A DNA stretch of 64,000 nucleotides, from positions 15,027,244 through 15,091,243 of the forward strand of contig JALIRH010000002.1 of assembly GCA_023055505.1 (NCBI GenBank). The letters run 5' to 3'. Position numbers and translations under genes: made by a program. Below, one piece after another: positions 50,181 through 59,170 of the stretch. The number at the start of each line of letters is the position of its first letter. Positions within the stretch are counted from its first letter, which is position 1. A model generated the notes under the pieces. That model was given only the letters and a program-made list of their open reading frames with translations, had not been told where the DNA came from and made no database searches. Origin of the DNA: Callipepla californica brunnescens. Lineage: Eukaryota > Chordata > Aves > Galliformes > Odontophoridae.

Positions 50181-51744
50181 CTTTTACTTTGCAGACCTTA
50201 ACAATTATGCATTTAGATAGGTACAAAAGTGTTTACTATAAATGTAGATGTGCTAATCCATATTTTAGGAAACAAGAAATTAAAATATAACAGCACTAAT
50301 ATAGTGGATCCTTTGTCTGTGATTCTAGTCAAAATATCTTTGTTTATCATCTGTGACCTAGTGGGAATTGAATTAATTCTGAATCAGTTTGGAATGTTCA
50401 TTTGATCATCGATGTTTATTGCTAAGAAATACTCATTTTCCTTGAAAATAAAACTAAATTAATGGTTACTGAGTTCTTAAAGTAAAAAACAATGTTTTAT
50501 AGTTCACAGAAAGCTTATGGATTTGGAAGCCTCAATCTTTTCCTTTCTCTCTCTGTTTTATCATGATTTTCTTCTTAAAAACACTGTACATTCTTTTTTT
50601 GAAGTTCACTCCAGGGAGGTTTGATGTTAAAAGTTAATGTCTGTTGGATGATGCTTCCCACTATCTCATCTCAGGCAACTCTCTAAAATACATTCGCAAT
50701 TCAATTCTAACATACCATTCAGTTTCTGATTAGACTGATAAGCTCTTTCTTCCTCTCTTTTTGCTTGAAGCCGTACCTTTTTGCATTCTTTTCATTAAAT
50801 TAAATTTGAAAAGTTGGAAAAAATCCTTAAGCATTTGTACAAAAAAACATTGTAACTTTTTTCCACATTTTCACATTTCTTTCAGTGTTTCACAAGACAT
50901 AAATTATAAATGTATAATTTCAAATATGTATGTATACAGAAATATCTTCCAGAATATCTATTTTCCTTTACTTTTAATGCTTAGGCACAAAAGAGTATAT
51001 TCAAAATATAAAAAGAAATATTAAATTGGAATAGAATCAAGGATAGTTCATACTGTCTTCCATGCAATTCAGCAAAGAAAAGACCTTTTTAACATGGAGC
51101 AGATATACAGCTCCTCCTTGCATGATCTCTCTGACTACCCCTGTACTGCTAAATTACACATGCTAAGGCATAGTCCTGGTCACATATGTCAGTGGGTCCA
51201 GATCAACAAGCATATGCGCTAACAAACATTCTCAGCTTCCAAAAGCATTCAGAAATATCAATTAAGCTATTCAAACTTCTGAACTGTGACTGAGAAGTAC
51301 ATGGGGAATTGTTAGCTTTAACAGTCCCGAAGTCCTGAGCATCAAGGATCATTCAATAGTACTTAAAAAGTGAGGAGAAATGCCCAGGAATTAAACATAT
51401 CTCTGTTTAATTCATAAATCCAGACATAGCTAGGGAATATAGCGGTGCCACTTATGCTCTCCCAAACAGTATGATAACCCATCATTACAACCACTGAACC
51501 CAGAGCAAATATACACTATGTGAAGAACATACTAGAAATGTGAAGTTTGACCCTTTAGCTTGAATCGGCAGCAACATGCAGCTCCTTACCTTCATCATAT
51601 AGGCTGGTTTTAGACAGATCTATAAAGTAAAGCCTCAGTAGGGAGATTGACTGATACTCAGAGCTAGATAAAAAAGTGAGTAAAGGTAAGACTCCCTAAA
51701 CCAAAACTTCAAAGGCTGAAATGTTCTTTTTCTAGATATTTCCT
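50181..51744. other. AT-rich non-coding stretch
   Basis: No gene or repeat was recognised. The plus-strand frame 50761-51024 (87 codons) has no domain or splice context. Confidence 0.55.
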
Positions 51745-51887
51745 TTATAATGGTAAACTGGATGTTGTGTTGAGGGTCATGGTTTAGTGGGAGCTATGGG
51801 TGATAGGTGAATGGTTGGACTGGTTGATCTTGTAGGTCTTTTCCAACCTTGGTGATTCTATGATTCTATGATTCTGTGATTCTAAAT
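51745..51887 (+). mobile_element. CR1 LINE 3' end, plus strand
   Basis: GGGTCATGGTTTAGTGGGAG through GGTCTTTTCCAACCTTGGTG, ending in four tail units (GATTCTATGATTCTATG...). The wording of the 3' untranslated region matches the subfamily at 54277-54861 in reverse. The tail is among the best preserved in the window. Confidence 0.9.
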
Positions 51888-52114
51888 CTTCACACTCAGT
51901 TCATTAGCCAATTAAAGTCCACATTTGGTCTCTTGAGAAGGCCATACTACTCCATAGATTATGCAAATAGTAGGGTTTTTCTCCCTTTCTTTTTTCCACC
52001 TCACTTACATTACACTAGCCTTGCAGTGAGAAGACAGTACCACTAGAATACTAAATTCTGTTGAAAAGGAGTCTCTAAATTTGCATGTCAAGTTTATGCA
52101 TGAAAGTTTATAGA
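51888..52114. other. Unassigned spacer
   Basis: AT-rich sequence between two CR1 copies. Nothing was recognised. Confidence 0.5.
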
Positions 52115-53449
52115 TAAGCTTTTGAGCTTATAGGTGAGAGTTAGAGATCAGTGCCTTCTGGTTGGGGTTCTACTGCAGGATAGCTGTTCAAGTAGAGCCT
52201 GCTGATGAAGTCTCCAACCTCCAGCTAGAGGAGGCACCACATTTGCAGGCTCTTGTCCTGTTGGAGGATCTCAGCCACCCAGACATCTGTTGGAAAATTA
52301 GCATGGCAAACTGTAGTGATCCAGGAGGCTCCTGGAATGTATCATGGATAACTTTCTGAGCCAAGTAACAGCCCCAGTAGGAGGAATACAATGCTGTACA
52401 TGCTGCTAGCCAATACGAATGAACTGATTGGTGACATCAGGTTTGGAGTTTTCCTGGGATGTAGAGAAAAGCAATGGCGGAGTTGACATTTCTGAGGGTT
52501 ATGGGATAAAGAGTAGAATCAAGAAGATGAATTTTCATCTCTTCAGGGAGTTAGCTTAAACACCCGGGAATCTATTCTCCAGGACAGGGGAGAGAAACAG
52601 AGCTGGCAGATGTTAAAGGAAACTTTATTTAGGGCACAAGAGCTCTCTATTCCTGGGTGTAGGAGAACAGGAAAGGAAAGCAAGAGACTGGCATGTTTGA
52701 ACTGGGACCTGTTTGTCAAATCAGAGGACAAGAAGAAAATGCAGGGGCAGTGGAAGCAGAGACAAGGAGTATAGAGATACCGCTAGCCTGTGAAGTCATG
52801 GAGTCAAGAAGGCCAAGGTCCAACTGGAAATGGACTTATCAAGGGGTGCAAAAAGGAACAGAAAGGCTTCTATATGTACATCAGCATGGCGAGTTGCAAC
52901 TAGGTGGCCTTAAAGATGGTCCCTGGTTTCAACCCAGGCCATTCTATGATTCTGTGATCAATCAGAAGCGGGAAGTCCAAGAAGGCATACCCTCCCTAGT
53001 GAAAAATACTGTCAGGCTGGTAAAAACAGTTGAGGAGAAGAACGAGGAACTCAATAACTTTTTTGCCTCAGTCTTCACTGGCAACTGCTCTCCACAAACC
53101 CCATAGGTGGATAGGTCAGAAGGTGGGTCTGGAGAAGAAATAATCCCCCCACTGTAAGTGAAGATCAGGATCATGATTACCTGAATAATCTGAATTTCCA
53201 TAAGTCTATGAGTCCTGACTAGATACATCTAAAAGTCCTGAGGGAATCGGCTGACGTAATCACTATGCCATCCACAATGATATTTGCTAAGGCACATGGA
53301 AGAGATATGAGACAACCACCATAGCTTCACCAAGGGTAAGTCTTGCTTGATCAACCTAGTGTCCTTCTATTATGGTGTAACTATTTTAATGGACAAGGGA
53401 GGAGCCACAGATATCTTGCATATGGACTGCAGTACAGTCTTTGACAAGG
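52115..53449 (+). mobile_element. Long CR1 LINE, plus strand, left part
   Basis: Covers most of ORF2 from the endonuclease into the RT. 52260-52300 gives LEDLSHPDICWK, a worn GDFNHPDICWK endonuclease motif. 52580-52680 gives ELADVKGNFI-like and RAQELSIPGCRRTGK-like sequence. 52805-52880 gives the QLEMDLSRGAKRNRKGFYMYI-type block. 53030-53090 gives NEELNNFFASVFTGNCSPQT. 53336-53445 gives KSCLINLVSFYYG and a decayed LDFSKAFD box (MDCSTVFD). It stops at 53449 where minus CR1 sequence begins; the reading resumes at 54912. The 137-codon frame at 52693-53106 is part of this dead element. Confidence 0.9.
52905..52957 (+). mobile_element. Tiny CR1 3'-tail insertion inside the CR1 body
   Basis: CTTAAAGATGGTCCCTGGTT and CCATTCTATGATTCTGTGA form a CR1 3' end sitting in the middle of ORF2 coding sequence, where it does not belong. 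This suggests a roughly 50-bp secondary insertion or a recombination scar. Confidence 0.6.
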
Positions 53450-53836
53450 TCACAGAATCACAGAATTGTAGGGTTTGGAATGGACCACTTAAGATCATCT
53501 AGTCCAACCCACCTGCCAAAGTCAGCTCCCTAGACCAGGTTGCACAGGTAGGCATCCATGCAGGTCATGAACATCCCCAGAGAAGGAAACTCCACAACCT
53601 ATCTGGACAACTTGTTCCAGTGCTCTGTTACCCTTACTGTGAAGAAGTTCTTCCACACATTTATGTGGAACTTCCTATGCATCAGTTTGTGGCTATTTCC
53701 CCTTGCTCTATCACCACACACTGCTGGGAAGAATCTGGCCTCATCGCTATGCATCCTGCTTCCTAGATATTAATAGACATGGATCATATCCCCTCCGAGT
53801 CTTCTTTTTTTTTTTAAGGCTGAACGGACCCAGTGT
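53450..53836 (-). mobile_element. CR1 LINE 3' end (copy A), minus strand, nested
   Basis: Starts with the reverse tail TCACAGAATCACAGAATTGT and runs through the ORF2 C-terminus in reverse to AGGCTGAACGGACCCAG, where an LTR begins. A further 50 bp of what is probably the same copy appears at 54862-54911 (TACCAGGGAGTCCAGAACTG, CTACTCCAGGTGAGG). Its sequence is close to the CR1 at 2521-3822, suggesting the same subfamily. Confidence 0.88.
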
Positions 53837-54276
53837 GAGAAATGCTCGAAGTCAAAGATTTCTGGTTAGTCTTAGTGATGGCAGCACTTTATTCATTATT
53901 ATAACAATGGGCACATGCTCCCTATTGGCAAGGGAGAGATTGTGCGTCAGTCAGTGAAATTCATTCCTTTATGTACCCAAGATCCAATGCAGGTAATGCT
54001 CTCCAGGCGCTTGCTCATTGGTTGAGCATCTCAGGCTCACATTCTCCCTGACAGTGTTGCTATGGTACATTTCCATATAAGATCCACTTCCAGGTTTGTT
54101 ACCAACCAGTTGCTTTTGTGTATTTTTTGTACTTTTCTATGGAGATAGGAGGGCAATGTTTCCAAAAGTTAGCACATTCTTTCTGTTCTGTGCTAGGCTC
54201 TCCCTGCACTGCATATTTACCTTGGCTTGTGCCTGTCTCAGTTCTACTCAAGTCAAAACATCCCTGTCATTTTTCA
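53837..54276 (-). mobile_element. Probable ERV LTR, minus strand, nested in CR1
   Basis: Begins TGTGAGAAATGCTCG. On the minus strand an AATAAA signal lies at about 53890-53896 (GAATGAATAAAGTGCTGCC), some 60 bp before the end, and a TATA-like TACATAAAGG lies near 53970, as in an LTR promoter and R region. The outer end is uncertain: either near 54052, where CCCTGACA would pair with CTCACA-type ends, or just before the CR1 tail at 54277 (CCCTGTCA). No matching target duplication was found for either choice. Confidence 0.6.
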
Positions 54277-54861
54277 TAGAATCATAGAATCACCACAGTT
54301 AGAAAAGACCTACAAGATCATCCAGTCTAACTTTCTACTTATCACCAATAGTTCTAACTAAACTATGTCCCTCAACATAACATTTAAACGTTCCTTGAAC
54401 ACCTTCAGAGTCAGTGACTCCACCACCTCCCTGGGCAGCCCGTTCCAGTGCCTGACCACTCTTTTGGAGAAGCAGTATTTCCTAACATTCAGTCAGAATC
54501 TCCCCTGGCACAACTTGAGGCCATTCCCTCTAGTCCTATCACTAGTTACAACAGAGAAGAGGCTGACCCCCAGCTCACTACAGCCTTCCTTCATGTAGTT
54601 ATTGAGAGCAATAAAGTATCCCCTGAGCCTCCTATTCTCCAGATTGAATAATCCCAGCTCCCTCAGCCACTCCTCATAACGCCTGTGTTCCAGACCCCTC
54701 ATCCATTTCATTGCCATTCTCTGGACATGCTCCAGGGCCTTGATGCCTTTCTTGCAGTGAGGGACCCAAAACTGAACACAGCTCTTGAGCTGAGGCCTCA
54801 CCAGTGCTGAGTACAGAGGGACAATCACTTCCTTGTTCCTGCTGGCAACACTATTTCTGAT
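54277..54861 (-). mobile_element. CR1 LINE 3' half (copy B), minus strand, nested
   Basis: Left end CATAGAATCATAGAATCACC (reverse tail). A continuous minus-strand translation over 54493-54828 (111 codons) reads [19 protein letters not shown], then [20 protein letters not shown] and [18 protein letters not shown], clear ORF2 C-terminal sequence. It belongs to a different subfamily from copy A, sharing its 3' untranslated wording with 51745-51887. It ends near 54861 (CTATTTCTGATACAG). Confidence 0.9.
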
Positions 54862-54911
54862 ACAGTTTTTGTACCAGGGAGTCCAGAACTGGACACACTA
54901 CTCCAGGTGAG
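54862..54911 (-). mobile_element. Probable 5' remainder of CR1 copy A
   Basis: GTACCAGGGAGTCCAGAACT and CTACTCCAGGTGAGG fit the CR1 region about 115 bp beyond where copy A broke off at 53836. The missing part was presumably lost when copy B and/or the LTR inserted. Confidence 0.6.
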
Positions 54912-55854
54912 GTCCTCCATAGCATCTTACTCTCCAGATGGGAAAGATACGTATTTGATGGGTGGAATGTTCGAAGAATACAGAAATGGTTATGAGATTA
55001 TATGCAGAGATTGGTAGTCAATGGCTCAGTGTACAGATGGAGACCATGTAGTTGACACGCCTTAGGAATGGGATGCTATCCAGAGAGACCTAGACAGGCT
55101 TGAGCAGTGGGCCAAGATGAACCTCATGAGGTTCATTACAGCTATGCGCATGGTCTTGCACATGGTTTGTGGCAACCCCAACTCTCAGTACAAGTTAAGG
55201 GACGAAAAGATACAGTGCAGCCCTGCTGAAAAGCACTTGAGGGTACTGGCAGATTGAAAGCTGGACATTAGCCAGCAATGTGTTCTCACAGCCCAGAGAC
55301 ACAACCATATCCTGAGCTGCATCAAATGAAGCAAGGCCAGCAGCTCTGCCTCTCTGTGCTGGTGAGACCTCACCTGGAGTACTGCATCCAAATGTGGGGT
55401 CTTCAACATAGGAGAGACACAGATTTGTTGGAGTGCATTTAGAGGAGGGTTCAAGGGGGATGGAACACCTCCACCACAAGGACAGGCTGAGAGAGCTGAT
55501 TCAGTCTGGAGAAGACTGGCAAGACCCAGTAATGACTTTTCAGTATATGAGAAAGAGACAGGCTGTTTAGCAGGGTCTGTGGTGATAGGACAAGAGGAAA
55601 TTATTTCAAACTACAAGATGGGAAATTTAGATTGGATATTAGAAAGAAGCTTTTTACAGCAATGGTAGTGTAGCACTGGAACAGGTTGCCCAGAGAGGTG
55701 GTGGGTGTCTCACTCATGGACTCATACAAAGTCAGGCTATACAAAGCTCTGAGTGGTTGATCTAGTTGTGGGTGTCCCTATTCATTACAGAGAAGTTGTT
55801 CTAGATGACTTTTAAATGTCCCTTCCAAATCAAATGATTCCATGATTCTGTAAT
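54912..55854 (+). mobile_element. Long CR1 LINE, plus strand, right part
   Basis: Picks up the RT reading left at 53449: CATAGCATCTTACTCTCC and GATACGTATTTGATGGGTGG follow directly after the LDFSKAFD box in CR1. The stretch coding the FADD active site is deleted (around 55045). Then come the C-terminal blocks (GAGACCTCACCTGGAGTACT at about 55364-55383, GGAACAGGTTGCCCAGAGAG near 55680) and the 3' untranslated region, ending in GATTCCATGATTCTGTAATA. With the left part this makes one CR1 of about 2.3 kb. Confidence 0.9.
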
Positions 55855-56496
55855 ATTGATATGGAGAAGAACTCTGACACAGAATCAGTGAAGTTTTCTA
55901 TTGTTCTAATATTCCTCATTTCAAATATAAACAATGTAACTGGAATCAGCAATGAAATTTTCATGCCAAGGTCCAGAGATCACCAATGACCCTAACTGTC
56001 CCTCCTCAGCAGTCTCACTGCTCTCATGAACCTTTCCGTAGCTCAAGTTCTCGTTTCATCTCCTGAGAACATAATTCCCTGTGTCAGTGTGGCTGCAGAG
56101 GGACCAATTTCCAATTCCCCACAGCCCTATCTTTCTCGGGAATAGGCATCATAGAGCCAAGCCCATTTGCAGGTCCATGTTTCAGCCTGTCCATCTCCTT
56201 TGTCCCATCTGTCCATATACTGTTTTGCTCCTGTCGAGGGCAATGGAACAGGCCCTGGCTTCCAGGCCCTGTCTTACTTTCCCTGAGGAGCCACCATGAC
56301 TCCACTTGACAGGTTCACAGCAAGGCATGAACTGACACACACATTTTTTATACATAAAACCCTGTAGAAATGAACCTGGTGTTATTAGCTTGCATATAAT
56401 GTGGCAGTGTGTGGCTATTGCTACGTAAGGAACCTAGCCAAATGTATATAGATGATTCTTAAAGCAATGCTGACATTAGTAATTTCTTTTATTCAG
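55855..56496. other. Non-coding stretch with a GC-richer block
   Basis: The block 55985-56335 is clearly richer in G and C than its surroundings and has open frames on both strands (56081-56299 plus, 56084-56305 minus, each just over 70 codons). No domain or known repeat was recognised. It lies just upstream of the candidate exon at 56497 and could be an unidentified repeat or part of a transcription unit. Confidence 0.4.
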
Positions 56497-56644
56497 CAAT
56501 GTCCCCAGATGCTGAGACAGATTCACCAAATGGCTTAAAATTTATGCTCATGGAGCATGAATTGCACCTGAGGATGGCTACACGCAGCTTGCTTAATAAT
56601 AAAGATCCTTTGAATGGTTTGACACCTGAGCTGCTCCCAGGAAG
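56497..56644 (+). CDS. Candidate internal coding exon, unknown gene
   Basis: A 148-nt open stretch with exon-like edges. On the left, a pyrimidine-rich tract followed by an acceptor-like TTTATTCAG ends at 56496. On the right, CCAGGAAG is followed by the donor-like GTATGC at 56645. Only one plus-strand frame is open throughout; the other two have stops. That frame enters with two bases completing a codon and leaves with two bases of the next. It reads about 48 residues, acidic at the start (SPDAETDSPNG), then a helix-prone MLMEHELHLRMATRSLLNN segment and DPLNGLTPELL. The composition is not repetitive and no transposon match was seen. I do not recognise the protein. It may equally be a chance open stretch; no partner exon was found in the window. 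The ATG at 56499 need not be a start. Confidence 0.35.
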
Positions 56645-57868
56645 GTATGCTTACAAATGTAAAGCAGCTGAATATTTCTCGTTACAGCACAAAGGAAGGA
56701 ACAGAATGAGGTATATATATCATATACCTGTACATCTTTACCTTTCTCATTGCATGAAGAAATATAACAGAATAATTTAGAAAGTAAGTCTGCCTTCCAT
56801 CTCAGTGCAAGCCTATGTGATATATACCAGTGAATTGTATTAACGAGTGACCTACTTGAGCCGTGTAGATAAGGCTTTGTTGAAAATTCACATTTATATG
56901 TAAAGTAAGAAAAGTAAAACTTTCTCCAAAAGTGGAAGTGTGCATAGAGAATTCCTTCATTTATTGTTAGACAGAATATTGATTAAAAAAAATACCTATA
57001 ACTGGCTGGACAAGTGAAAAACTGAAAAAACTGAACCATTTTTGAAAACCTCTCTTGATATCACTGCTAATTGCATACTAACAGCACACTGATCTAGAAA
57101 TACCTATTTCTGCAAAATTAACATTATACACATTAGCAAGGTGTCTAACCATACTATTATATTATTAGCTGAGTTATTAAAAAGTACTGTAATGTTGTTC
57201 ATGAAGTTTAATATTTGTAAGCTCATACAGAGAGCTTCACTTCATTTTTTATTTTACTCCTAGATGTAAAATGATTAATTAGTGACATCGTTTATTAGTA
57301 AACTACCAGTATTGGAGAAACAGTCATTTGCATCTGCATTATCTAACCATAAACAAGCAAATAGATTTTTTACATTCTGAATTTACTTAAGAAAAAATTA
57401 AACCATTCTGTTGTCTTCTATCTGAAAAAAATTAATTAACAGATTTGTAGACAAATGTCTTTGTTAGATTAACGTAACTGTTACAGAATATATTTAAAAA
57501 TATATAATTTGATTTCTCCGGATGTTCAAAGAAAAAAAAACATTAAAATGCCAGAAAGTCCAGGTTCATCATCCAACTCAGTTCTATAATACAAACTTTG
57601 CATTTGAATAGATCTTCATAAGGAAAATCTGATTCATACAACTGAGTTTAACCTGTTAAACTTCATCTTTTTAACTTATGCAGATAAATAAGATTTTCTG
57701 GAAGTCACTGAAGATTTTCTGCAGCTTTCCATATATGAAACAGTGATTCCCAAACTTCTTAGAAACAAAAAGAAAAAAGATTACTTTGATCAGCTTAGCT
57801 ATTAGTTATTTACCTCTTTTCCTCATTATCCTCTATTCCAGTCCCACACATGATTTTATTACATATAA
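56645..57868. other. AT-rich non-coding stretch
   Basis: Nothing recognised between the candidate exon and the LTR target duplication at 57869. Confidence 0.55.
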
Positions 57869-57873
57869 CATCT
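57869..57873. repeat. Left target-site duplication CATCT
   Basis: CATCT precedes the LTR at 57874 and recurs exactly at 58699-58703. Confidence 0.82.
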
Positions 57874-58245
57874 TGTAAGAGACTATTTGAATGCCATTGA
57901 CTCAAAGTTTGCTGATGAACACGTCCTGGGGCAACGAAAGAGAGATAAGCGGCAGCTCAATGGCCGCTGAACACTCTTTTGTTTGGTGCTCATCTCCGTG
58001 GGGAGATAGCCATCTCAGGAGACGCTTGCAGCACGGGATTTGTCACGTAGACTGGAGAAATCTGGAAGATAAAATAGGGGTCCTGCAGCCACGAAGATGA
58101 AGCGATTTTCTCTGGGAGGGAATTTCTAGAAGCTGGAGTTTCTCTTCGGAGGGACTACCCGAGCTGATCTCACTGCTGCCTGGAGAGGCCTTCTCTTAGG
58201 AGAGACCTCCCGAGCTGATCACTGTTCGCTGCTGCCCCTCTCGGG

Positions 58246-58341
58246 GTTGACCCCTCGCTGCTTCTCCGGTGCTGGCTGCTGCTGTTCCTGGGCTGACCCC
58301 GCGCCGCTTCTCCTGTGCTGACCCGGTGCCGCTTCTCCAGG
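58246..58341 (+). repeat. CpG-rich imperfect tandem repeats within the LTR
   Basis: Three related units of about 25 bp: one from 58246 (GTTGACCCCTCGCTGCTTCT), one from 58292 (GCTGACCCCGCGCCGCTTCT) and one from 58317 (GCTGACCCGGTGCCGCTTCT), with a GCTGCTG-rich spacer between the first two. They lie upstream of the AATAAA signal, so in U3 or R. Confidence 0.8.
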
Positions 58342-58591
58342 ACAACTGCTTGCTGCTCAAGGCTGCCCGTCGCTGCTGCTGTTCTCCCCGCTTCTGCCAG
58401 CCCTGCCCTTCTGCCTCGGACCGTCGGAGCCGCTTGCAACCGGACCGCCCCTAGGATCCTGGATGGTGACTTTCCCTGCGTTGTACAAATCCTTGCTTCT
58501 TTCCTATCTTTCCTATCGCTCGCCTTCCCTTCCCCATCACCCTTAACAGTGTCCGCCTCCCCCTTCCCTATTATCCCTGGCCAATATTGGT

Positions 58592-58597
58592 AATAAA
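58592..58597 (+). promoter_or_regulatory. LTR polyadenylation signal AATAAA
   Basis: AATAAA within TAATAAACTGGTC. The same signal at the same relative place occurs in the inverse LTR (6213-6218 on the minus strand). Confidence 0.7.
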
Positions 58598-58698
58598 CTG
58601 GTCGGACCAACATTTGAACCGTTGCTTCTTAATCTCACGCTGGGTATACACATCATCTTAAAGAACCTCGTCTCCCTCCTCTATATTGGAGCGTGACA

Positions 58699-58703
58699 CA
58701 TCT
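58699..58703. repeat. Right target-site duplication CATCT
   Basis: Exact match to 57869-57873. Confidence 0.82.
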
Positions 58704-59019
58704 CCGAAGTCTTTCGACAATAAAATGAACAGTGGATATGCTGCTTCATTTCTCCTTGAGTTTGGAAAAGACTACTGGTTATAATCTAAGTAACTTTCCT
58801 AGGGTACACATAAACCCCATTCATTTTTCAACAGGTTTATAATACCCAGGGAATCCTAAATTTTCAGAAGAAAATATTCATTGCCAATACTTAAGTTTGG
58901 ACTGAAATTTTTGAATTATTTTTTCAGTTAACAATTACTCAAGTTTGCAGCTTGATCTAAATATTAAAGAGAGTTTAGTGCACACTTCTTAATTTTTTTT
59001 TTTTCTTTGAAGAAATGTA
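58704..59019. other. Unassigned AT-rich sequence
   Basis: Nothing recognised apart from a T run near 58996-59004. Confidence 0.5.
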
Positions 59020-59170
59020 GACTGTGGGAAACCCACATTGGATCAGTTCAAGTAGGGCTGAATCCTGTGGAAGGGTCCCCAAACTTGAAAAGGAAGATTG
59101 ACTATGAAGAAGCAGCAGAGATGAAGCATTCTGGACTGGCTACAACATCCACTGTTCTGATCTGTTAGTA
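59020..59170 (+). mobile_element. Possible internal fragment of a family D LTR
   Basis: CTGTGGGAAACCCACATTGG and CCTGTGGAAGGGTCCCCAAA are spaced like the degenerate units of the LTR at 21775-22325. The following ATGAAGCATTCTGGACTGGC corresponds to the segment after the units. Neither terminus is present. Confidence 0.5.

Larger units (their letters stand above)
57874..58698 (+). mobile_element. Solo ERV LTR, family A, plus strand, CpG-rich
   Basis: An 825-bp solo LTR with TGTAAGAG at the start, GCGTGACA at the end and perfect CATCT 5-bp duplications. The polyadenylation signal AATAAA is at 58592-58597, about 100 bp before the end, giving a plus orientation. The final 110 bp are the inverse of the start of the LTR at 6113. 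The near-start word CTCAAAGTTTGCT is also shared in inverse near 6813-6835. The section 58190-58460 is strikingly GC- and CpG-rich with imperfect tandem units. Long frames here (58170-58613 minus, 147 codons; 58315-58593 plus) reflect high GC and low stop density, not genes. Confidence 0.9.

Noticed and set aside
52693..53106. 137-codon plus-strand open frame
   Set aside because: Run-on frame through decayed CR1 ORF2 and a small CR1 tail insertion.
54493..54828. 111-codon minus-strand open frame
   Set aside because: CR1 ORF2 C-terminal sequence in copy B of the nested locus.
58170..58613. 147-codon minus-strand open frame
   Set aside because: Antisense within the GC-rich solo LTR; high GC reduces stop codons. 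No domain seen.
6113..58698. A single giant provirus bounded by the two family A LTRs
   Set aside because: The LTRs are in opposite orientation, have different target duplications, and no gag, pol or env sequence lies between them.
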